Shown here: piece after piece, positions 43,833 to 49,039 of the stretch
How the letters are laid out: each line of letters begins with the position of its first letter
How positions within the stretch are numbered: position 1 is the stretch's first letter
IMG/VR virus record: IMGVR_UViG_3300032516_000044
Span: 1 to 49,039 of that record
Reading direction: 5' to 3' (one strand)
DNA length: 49,039 nt
Source of the DNA: a virus
The notes under the pieces: model-generated
Told to the model about the DNA's origin: nothing
What the model saw: only the letters and a program-made list of their open reading frames with translations
Database searches by the model: none
Position numbers and translations under genes: made by a program

Positions 43833-43854
43833 AAATGACGCTACCGCGTCATTT
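43833..43854. promoter_or_regulatory. Candidate operator (9-bp inverted repeat)
   Basis: AAATGACGC-TACC-GCGTCATTT, perfect symmetry, between the promoters of the plus-strand pair. Part of an imperfect ~50-bp tandem duplication (43828-43869 and 43879-43918). Confidence 0.55.
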
Positions 43855-43878
43855 AAGTGTGACATTGTGCGTTTGTTG

Positions 43879-43907
43879 TTGACAAAATGACTCACTTCCT
43901 GTAAAGT
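43879..43907 (+). promoter_or_regulatory. Plus-strand promoter (TTGACA-N17-TAAAGT), ATG 8 bases downstream
   Basis: Drives 43916-44423; the second copy of the duplicated element AAGTGTGACATT(A/G)TG ends at the ATG. Confidence 0.65.
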
Positions 43908-43915
43908 GTGACATT

Positions 43916-44098
43916 ATGACAGACCCACTAAAACTTTCGCTTTCCGATACTTTCTGGATTGTATGGGTAATTTTCATCGTCGGTATGGCATTTAATTTTG
44001 TATTCTATACCCTCTTTCATATGTGCGTTGAATGTTACTTCAAATACAAAACACAATTCATTCGATCATTTAAAGATAAGGTATTAAACGATGACTAA
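43916..44098 (+). CDS. Small membrane protein (60 aa)
   Basis: One strong membrane helix (FWIVWVIFIVGMAFNFVFYTLF) with a polar head and a basic tail. Plus-strand island, leaderless start. Its end overlaps the next gene by 8 bases. Confidence 0.65.
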   Translation: MTDPLKLSLSDTFWIVWVIFIVGMAFNFVFYTLFHMCVECYFKYKTQFIRSFKDKVLNDD

Positions 44099-44423
44099 AA
44101 CCGTCCACCAATTACGCAAAGAAGGTCATAAGGTAAGAGTAGAACACTTCCGCCGATACTTCGATAGAACCAATGGTTGCTATGTCTATTTAACAAACTA
44201 TCAGTATTCTTTAGTTAATCCTATGTGGGTTACAGGTCCACTTGCAACTGGTGGTTATACCAACATTACACTGACCACACGTTCTGGCAGTGAATATCAA
44301 GCGGATGCGCGGTGCTCCACTAAAGAAAACTATTGCAAGAAGGCTGGTGTTGCTCTCTCCCTCGCGAGAATAATTAAGCTGATCTGCTCCAAGACTCCCG
44401 CCGGCGCGAACAGCTGCGCATAA
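44091..44423 (+). CDS. Hypothetical protein (110 aa)
   Basis: MTKTVHQLRKEGHKVRVEHF, basic N-terminus, then a beta-rich region (GGYTNITLTTRSGSEYQADA) with a helix near the C-terminus. I recall phage proteins with the opening tv.eLRk.G.KVrv.H, of unknown function. Ends before a terminator. Confidence 0.65.
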   Translation: MTKTVHQLRKEGHKVRVEHFRRYFDRTNGCYVYLTNYQYSLVNPMWVTGPLATGGYTNITLTTRSGSEYQADARCSTKENYCKKAGVALSLARIIKLICSKTPAGANSCA

Positions 44424-44430
44424 AAAAAGC

Positions 44431-44448
44431 GCGGGGGGTACCCCCCGC
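44431..44448. terminator. Strong bidirectional terminator
   Basis: GCGGGGGGTACCCCCCGC is an 18-base perfect palindrome; the minus strand continues GC and seven T, the plus strand reaches six T after 10 bases. It separates the plus island from the minus-strand gene on the right. Confidence 0.8.
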
Positions 44449-44484
44449 CCGTAGTCACTTTTTTATTATTCTTTTAAACTTCTT

Positions 44485-44706
44485 TTAATGCAGATTTTTT
44501 TGTGCCCATTCCATTAAAAGCCCACGGGTCAAGTCACCTTTACCAATTACGCTCAATGGATTAAATCGGGTCGTGGTATTTGCGCCAGCATCATAAAATC
44601 CTAATGCTGACCCACGCGCGGGGATTGCGTCAGTCCGATTGCTTTGTTTATTTAACCAACCAATGAACTGCATCTTACCATTAACTAACATTGTTACTGA
44701 TTCCAT
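44485..44706 (-). CDS. Small hypothetical protein (73 aa)
   Basis: From ATG 44706 (MESVTMLVNGKMQFIGWLNK), with AAGGA 9 bases upstream. Last gene of the rIIB unit before the terminator. Contains GSALGFYDAGANTTTRFNPLS; no family recognised. Confidence 0.62.
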   Translation of the reverse strand: MESVTMLVNGKMQFIGWLNKQSNRTDAIPARGSALGFYDAGANTTTRFNPLSVIGKGDLTRGLLMEWAQKNLH

Positions 44707-44790
44707 ATCATTTATTCCTTTTAAGGGGTAAAAGTGGTTGGCCACATCCAGCAACCAACCACTCTCTCGCGCCCACCATCCTGCTCTCTC

Positions 44791-45750
44791 TCAATTACAT
44801 TCTTCGTTATCTTCGTCCCACGATGCTTGGCCATCTTTGTAACCATCAAGATAGGCTTGAGCATCAAAGCTTTGATCATTACCATCATAACCATCTTGGA
44901 AGCCTTGCTCGTAAGCATCTTCGTCGTTGTCACACTTACACGGCGACTTCGGCTTCTGACAGCACGAATTGCGCCATTCCTTATCTTCACAAAAAGCATC
45001 TGTGAAAGTGTTGTCAAGAGGCAATTCATATTCACCGACAACCTTATACTTGCAAGTGCGGAGCTTCTGACAACTGCAATCTGTCGGAATACTCACAACA
45101 TTTGTTGGGTCAATTTCGACGATTACGACACGACCACCGCTACCAAAATCGGTAGCATACTCAAGGCTTCCAGCGTGGATTCCCTTTGAGCAACCAATTT
45201 CCTTGTCGTCACAAACTTCGTTGCGCTTACATTCAACGACTGCGCCGACAACATTCAGAATGTGTCCTTCTGCGTCAACCCGACCTTGAATCATCGTCAA
45301 CTTACCGCTGGTAATTGAATACCAATTCTTTTGGATTCCCTTGTAGGCAAGGAAATTACCATCAGGGGTAATCGGCATATTCTTGTGCTCAAGAAACTTA
45401 TACAATTCCTCGACGGCACGTTTCGACGGGTTTTGCATCAACTTAGCGATGAACCGACATAGCGGCTCGGCCGGCAGGTCGTTGCGGATAAACTCCAGCA
45501 ATCGGTCAACGATAATTCCTTCGAGGCGTTTGCCGTCATAAAGGACTTCGTTGCCACAGACGCGGAGGCGGCCGCTGACAAAATTAACTACGGAGCGTTT
45601 AACGTCAATCAGTTTAACCAGCAACGACTCGTTGTGGTCACGAACTGCTTGCAGGATTTTCTGCCAGTTTGGATGGGTGCTGTCACAACTATATACCTTG
45701 TTGTTGACCAGCGCCGTCAAACTGTTATTTCTTAATGATGTGGAGAGCAT
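44791..45750 (-). CDS. rIIB: rIIB-like protein
   Basis: 319 residues. Conserved rIIB features: LYKFLEHKNMPITPDGNFLAY, then YSITSGKLTM and SKGIHAGSLEYATDFG, then VVIVEIDPTNVVSIPTD and KLRTCKYKVVGEY. A Cys-rich insertion and an acidic C-terminal tail with GFQDGYDG/YLDGYKDG repeats extend beyond T4 rIIB (312). The rII proteins influence lysis and exclusion by prophages. It has a true leader with AAAGGA before the ATG. Confidence 0.85.
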   Translation of the reverse strand: MLSTSLRNNSLTALVNNKVYSCDSTHPNWQKILQAVRDHNESLLVKLIDVKRSVVNFVSGRLRVCGNEVLYDGKRLEGIIVDRLLEFIRNDLPAEPLCRFIAKLMQNPSKRAVEELYKFLEHKNMPITPDGNFLAYKGIQKNWYSITSGKLTMIQGRVDAEGHILNVVGAVVECKRNEVCDDKEIGCSKGIHAGSLEYATDFGSGGRVVIVEIDPTNVVSIPTDCSCQKLRTCKYKVVGEYELPLDNTFTDAFCEDKEWRNSCCQKPKSPCKCDNDEDAYEQGFQDGYDGNDQSFDAQAYLDGYKDGQASWDEDNEECN

Positions 45751-45789
45751 ATTTCTTTTTTCCTTTGTTTGTTTGTTTCTACTTTTACT

Positions 45790-45817
45790 ATTCTACTGGT
45801 TTTTATACTTTTGTCAA
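45790..45817 (-). promoter_or_regulatory. rIIB promoter (TTGACA-N16-TAGAAT) with a leader of about 35 bases
   Basis: Unlike most early units the ATG is far (39 bases) from the -10 box and a ribosome binding site is present. Confidence 0.8.
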
Positions 45818-45826
45818 GCACTTATT

Positions 45827-48139
45827 TCAACTCATTGCGTCAATGTAATCCGTATAGGGTTTCCACGATTTTGTGCTCAATCGGCATTCCCCACTGCGGA
45901 AATCGTCACACTGCTGTAACAATGGATATTTAATACTAATTTCTTCAACCAATTCTTTAATTTCCTTATACTGACTTGACTTGGTAACTTGGGTCATCAG
46001 TTTTGAAGTCCGACTGATAATCTCATAGATATTGTCGCCGGTATCTGTATTGCAAGCTGCGCTGAACATCATCTTGGTAGAAATGTCCAACAACTTGTGA
46101 AACTCTGTATTCTTTTTCGACAACTTATCAACCAACTTTGTCAAGAAAGCCGGAGTTAGCGCCCACGAATTATTCTTCAAGATATGCACCCACGAGATGT
46201 AATAATTAAACTTATCATCAGTTAAATACTGGGTGAGTTGATCTTCGATGTATGTTTCAACATTGACCCATTTCTTAGTATCAAACAATTTGTTGCCGGT
46301 AACACGAATACCAAACCCATAAATCTTGTCAATCTTATTGGTTGTAAAGCGTTTGTTATATTGCTCAACGAAAGAGCACAAAGCATTCATGTGACCGATT
46401 GTTGAGCCGGCCGCAAACTTCGGCTCATTATTCTCAAGTGGAATGTAATACCCCTCATCAGTTGAAAGGTCAACAGTTGTGTTGTTCCAGTCGCGGTATG
46501 ACTTGAATGAATGCCAGCTAGTAGCATGACTTGCTGGATTAACACTCTTACACTCGCGGACTGAAGAATCCTTTGTCTGCTTGGTATTCTTTCCAGCACG
46601 CACAATCGTCTTTTTGACGGCATCGTGAATGTCGGAATACTTAATCATTTCCAACTGGTCAAGATTCAGCATCTTGAAGGCAATATCACGCGCTGCCTTA
46701 TTAGCGAAGCGAAAGACCACAATCTTTTTAATGTTTGTTGAATCTTGATTGTGAATGTAATGCACAGCCTTCCGAATGTAACTTTTCTTTTCGGTATCAT
46801 ACACCATTAGCTTCGTTGACTTATTAAATGAAAACTCCCGATTGTGTCGTGTATCTTTACGCAAATCACCACGATTAGTGCTGAATGACTGATGGATAGG
46901 TTGCCACTCACCGCTGCCTTGAGAATACCAACCATTTTTGTTGTAACCTTGCACGGCATCAAAGCAGTTTAGACCTTCCAAATTAGCATTGTTAATTGCG
47001 ATATTATTCCAAAACAACTTGCCCTTGAAGTAAGGTGCGATACTATTCAGACCAGAGTAGTAATCAAAAGTCTCACCATAGAAGCAATAAGCTTCATTCA
47101 GGGTCTTTGACTTAGCAATCTTATCTTGAATACACTTTTGTATTTCCGCCAGCATCACACAAATCTTAGAAACGATTGCTTTGTTGGTGTAATCAGTGTA
47201 TTGCAGAGACTCACGGCTCGGTGCAAATTGGACTTCACCAATCTTGAGCTTCAGCACCAACTTAGCAGTCTTAAAATACTCTAGCAAGGAATCAAAGACA
47301 TTTTTTGTGACCTTGAAATCATCCGCGTTGATTGACTCAAACCGAATGTTTTCCCAGTTAATTGGATAGGCGATATTGCCCATAACTGCGTGGCCTTTTT
47401 CCTGACTGCGATTATATGAATACCGGTCGCTCCCGCCGCTGGAGTAGATTGTCCAATCGGTGCCACTAAACTGCACCTTATCTTTTTCTGTAAATTGTTT
47501 TAGCAATTCATCTTTGGTGAAGCCGACAATCTCAGGACAAGTATCCCAAAACTTGAAGAACCACAGAGCCTTTTCACGAAGGACATCAACATCATCTTTT
47601 TTGACGTTAATAGTAATTTCAATGCCTTCCTTCTCAGTGGGCTTCATCGGCTCAGTCAAGAGCACGAGACAATCGCCAACGTCATTCTTATCAAGGACAC
47701 AATCATAAACTGTTTTGATACCATTGTTATAAGAGGTCACTCGGAAAGAATCGCCGTAACAGAAAGCGGATTTACTACCGATGCCCATTTGTCCGACTTG
47801 TGCATTGGTATTGCGTTTGGTGGATTCGCCATAACTGATGAAGGTGTCCATAACTTCTTCCTTCGAGAGTCCACAACCATAATCACGAATCTTTAATTCC
47901 TGAGAAAGTTTGGTTGGCAGAGTAATCTTAATTGGAGTCTTAGCACGACCCGCTTCAACATTCGCATCTTGAGCATTACAAGCGTATTCACGAATGATTG
48001 CAAGGAGTTTATCACTATACAAATCGTTTCGCAATAGACCGATGATATAGTGGAGATTCTTTGACTTGATGCCGAATTGGTGTTTCTCAAACGGAACTGA
48101 ATTAACAACTTGATTTACGCTGGATGTGATTATCTTCAT
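45827..48139 (-). CDS. rIIA: rIIA-like GHKL ATPase
   Basis: 770 residues (T4 rIIA: 725). The N-terminal GHKL fold is clear: REYACNAQDAN (Glu51, Asn55), KIRDYGCGLSKEE (Asp86, Gly boxes) and QVGQMGIGSKSAF (G2 box). The rest is a long, conserved-type alpha/beta region of unknown function. rIIA acts with rIIB at the membrane to counter prophage exclusion. Gene order rIIA-rIIB is as in T4. Confidence 0.9.
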   Translation of the reverse strand: MKIITSSVNQVVNSVPFEKHQFGIKSKNLHYIIGLLRNDLYSDKLLAIIREYACNAQDANVEAGRAKTPIKITLPTKLSQELKIRDYGCGLSKEEVMDTFISYGESTKRNTNAQVGQMGIGSKSAFCYGDSFRVTSYNNGIKTVYDCVLDKNDVGDCLVLLTEPMKPTEKEGIEITINVKKDDVDVLREKALWFFKFWDTCPEIVGFTKDELLKQFTEKDKVQFSGTDWTIYSSGGSDRYSYNRSQEKGHAVMGNIAYPINWENIRFESINADDFKVTKNVFDSLLEYFKTAKLVLKLKIGEVQFAPSRESLQYTDYTNKAIVSKICVMLAEIQKCIQDKIAKSKTLNEAYCFYGETFDYYSGLNSIAPYFKGKLFWNNIAINNANLEGLNCFDAVQGYNKNGWYSQGSGEWQPIHQSFSTNRGDLRKDTRHNREFSFNKSTKLMVYDTEKKSYIRKAVHYIHNQDSTNIKKIVVFRFANKAARDIAFKMLNLDQLEMIKYSDIHDAVKKTIVRAGKNTKQTKDSSVRECKSVNPASHATSWHSFKSYRDWNNTTVDLSTDEGYYIPLENNEPKFAAGSTIGHMNALCSFVEQYNKRFTTNKIDKIYGFGIRVTGNKLFDTKKWVNVETYIEDQLTQYLTDDKFNYYISWVHILKNNSWALTPAFLTKLVDKLSKKNTEFHKLLDISTKMMFSAACNTDTGDNIYEIISRTSKLMTQVTKSSQYKEIKELVEEISIKYPLLQQCDDFRSGECRLSTKSWKPYTDYIDAMS

Positions 48140-48178
48140 TATTCTCTTTCGTGTTTATGTTCGTTTCTGATATTGTTA

Positions 48179-48206
48179 ATTATACTCATTTAATGATATT
48201 TGTCAA
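48179..48206 (-). promoter_or_regulatory. rIIA promoter (TTGACA-N16-TATAAT) with a leader of about 33 bases
   Basis: Perfect hexamers; weak AAAGAGAA binding site before the ATG. Confidence 0.85.
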
Positions 48207-48249
48207 CACCATTTTTATAAAAGTTTATAACTATCTCTGGAACAACAAC

Positions 48250-48429
48250 TTACACCACAACTCTTTCGCTATGTAACTTATGGAGGATTGCAGCAACATC
48301 TTCGTCGGGAACGAAGTAACGTCCACGTAGAGAATCCTTTACGCGGGCTGCAAGAATGACAATCTCACGCCGGGAAAGGGTGAGTTTCTCTTTGCATACG
48401 GGACATTCATTTGGTGTAATCTTATCCAT
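48250..48429 (-). CDS. Small protein (59 aa) with CPVC motif
   Basis: MDKITPNECPVCKEKLTLSR, then a basic helix (REIVILAARVKDSLRGRYFV). CPVC alone gives only two metal ligands; His residues near the end (ILHKLHSE) may complete a site. Start 12 bases after TATAAT. Confidence 0.6.
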   Translation of the reverse strand: MDKITPNECPVCKEKLTLSRREIVILAARVKDSLRGRYFVPDEDVAAILHKLHSERVVV

Positions 48430-48441
48430 ACTATTAACTAT

Positions 48442-48469
48442 ATTATAGTGAATATAATTAGTATGTCAA
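48442..48469 (-). promoter_or_regulatory. Early promoter (TTGACA-N16-TATAAT)
   Basis: Perfect hexamers; drives 48429-48250, just past the tRNA array. Confidence 0.82.
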
Positions 48470-48478
48470 GGAGAAAAT

Positions 48479-48567
48479 TGGTGTGGATAGTAGGAGTCGA
48501 ACCTACACGCCCCCTTATAGGGCACAGACTTCTCAAGCCTGCTCGGCTGCCGTTACGACATATCCAC
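48479..48567 (-). tRNA. tRNA-Leu (GAG)
   Basis: Acceptor GTGGATA/TATCCAC, anticodon stem CAGGC/GTCTG with loop TTGAGAA, long variable arm (GCCC-TATA-GGGGGC), T-arm GTAGG-TTCGACT-CCTAC, A73, encoded CCA then ATTTT. Confidence 0.9.
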
Positions 48568-48576
48568 AGCTTAAAT

Positions 48577-48663
48577 TGGTGGCCATAGTAGGAGTCGAAC
48601 CTACACGTCCATTACAGGCATTGCGTTTTGAGTGCAACGTGTCTACCGTTTCACCATACGGCC
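48577..48663 (-). tRNA. tRNA-Leu (CAA)
   Basis: Acceptor GGCCGTA/TATGGCC, loop CTCAAAA with anticodon CAA, stem TTGCA/CGCAA (one A-C mismatch), long variable arm, T-arm identical to the GAG tRNA, encoded CCA. Confidence 0.88.
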
Positions 48664-48759
48664 CCAAATTGTAGTGGATTCCCTCTTGAGGATTACTAAT
48701 GGTCCACAGCCATTGTTTCGGCTATCCAGATTCGGATTGCTGGAATTTTTTACTGAAAT
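48664..48759 (-). ncRNA. tRNA-sized three-hairpin RNA within the tRNA array
   Basis: Between two Leu tRNAs and ending ACA-ATTT like its neighbours' CCA-ATTT, but with no cloverleaf or T-loop. Hairpins: CCAG/CTGG, AGCC/GGCT and GTGGA/TCCAC with an inner CCTC-AA-GAGG. Either a highly decayed tRNA or a distinct small RNA. Confidence 0.45.
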
Positions 48760-48846
48760 TGGTACCCACGGAGGGATTTGAACCCCCACGCCCATAACAG
48801 GCGCTGCGTTCTAAGCGCAGTGTGTCTACCGTTTCACCACGCGGGC
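48760..48846 (-). tRNA. tRNA-Leu (TAG)
   Basis: Acceptor GCCCGCG/CGTGGGT (first pair G-U), anticodon stem CTGCG/CGCAG, loop CTTAGAA, long variable arm, T-loop GTTCAAATC, encoded CCA then ATTT. Confidence 0.88.
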
Positions 48847-48853
48847 ATTAAAT

Positions 48854-48928
48854 TGGTCCCCGTTGTCCGTATCGAGCGGCCTCTCAACTTCTTCAGAGTT
48901 GCGCTTTCACCTGATTAGCTTAACGGGG
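48854..48928 (-). tRNA. tRNA-Phe (GAA)
   Basis: Acceptor CCCCGTT/AACGGGG, anticodon stem CAACT/AGTTG, loop CTGAAGA. The T-loop reads CTCGATA, so position 54 is C instead of T, a minor oddity. Encoded CCA. Confidence 0.85.
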
Positions 48929-48935
48929 ATTAAAT

Positions 48936-49022
48936 TGGTGGACTCGGTGGGAGTTGAACCCACGATGGCAATTACGCTACGGATTAAAAGTCCGTTGGTT
49001 TCGGCCTCTTACCTACGAATCC
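48936..49022 (-). tRNA. tRNA-Lys (TTT) with an oversized variable loop
   Basis: Acceptor GGATTCG/CGAGTCC, D-stem GGT/ACC, anticodon stem ACGGA/TCCGT, loop CTTTTAA, T-arm GTGGG-TTCAACT-CCCAC, CCA. The variable region has 15 bases (AGCGTAATTGCCATC) where lysine tRNAs have 5. Confidence 0.82.
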
Positions 49023-49033
49023 ACATTGAAATT

Positions 49034-49039
49034 TGGTGG
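49034..49039 (-). tRNA. 3' end of a further tRNA (cut by the window)
   Basis: The last bases read CCACCA on the minus strand, spaced as the other tRNA 3' ends and followed by AATTT. Confidence 0.5.

Noticed and set aside
44708-44779. 23-codon frame between rIIB and the 73-aa gene
   Set aside because: It overlaps a GGTTGG/CCAACC hairpin that looks like an attenuator or terminator, and it has no good binding site.

Overview
The window is part of a large, AT-rich, T4-like (tailed, contractile) bacteriophage genome. The evidence is a set of T4-type genes: baseplate wedge gp6 and gp25, a gp5-like spike protein, the late sigma factor gp55, PhoH, rIIA and rIIB, RNA ligases of both T4 types, homing endonucleases, many tRNAs and a phage-borne tmRNA. 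Nearly all genes lie on the minus strand. The host is not identified. Two exported proteins (15910-16227 and 24277-24630) carry an NW...FYR-type pattern that I associate with secreted proteins of Verrucomicrobiota; this is only a hint.

Layout in window coordinates. 1-13.7 kb is the late/virion block: fibre-like proteins, the gp6-gp25-spike baseplate block, gp55, a coiled-coil membrane protein, an HD-like protein, an Ala/Ser-repeat fibre and PhoH. 13.8-15.6 kb holds the tmRNA and a papain-like protease. 15.6-15.9 kb is a G-rich non-coding boundary. 15.9-44.7 kb is a dense early/accessory region of about 80 mostly tiny genes. Several encode proteins under 60 residues. Recognisable members are a Cas4-like Fe-S nuclease, SEC-C and zinc-ribbon proteins, DUF1737- and DUF3846-like proteins, an L7/L12-like domain protein, a metallophosphoesterase, an Rnl1-type and an Rnl2-type RNA ligase, a NADAR-like glycosidase, a RelA/SpoT-type HD hydrolase and a SLOG protein. 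44.8-48.4 kb holds rIIB and rIIA, and 48.5-49.0 kb is a tRNA array (three Leu, Phe, Lys).

The strongest pattern is a promoter cassette repeated about 40 times: TTGACA, almost always exactly 16 bases, then TATAAT or a close variant. In about 30 cases the start codon follows the -10 box by only 6-9 bases with no Shine-Dalgarno sequence, which predicts leaderless mRNAs. The cassette is so compact that the preceding gene's stop codon is often the TGA inside TTGACA or the TAA inside TATAAT. Genes behind the first one in each unit are joined by ATGA or TAATG overlaps and some have ordinary ribosome binding sites. rIIA and rIIB have true leaders.

The same promoter type drives several structured non-coding RNAs that I cannot assign to a family. 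One is about 560 nt and contains a tRNA-like domain (21875-22436). One is about 525 nt (31921-32445). One carries eight small hairpins with a 23-nt period and a compensatory stem change (23165-23606). A 170-nt rod of nested helices lies at 35859-36028. With the tmRNA, the unusual tRNAs and the two ligases, the window looks heavily invested in RNA-based functions. These RNAs are the best candidates for something undescribed.
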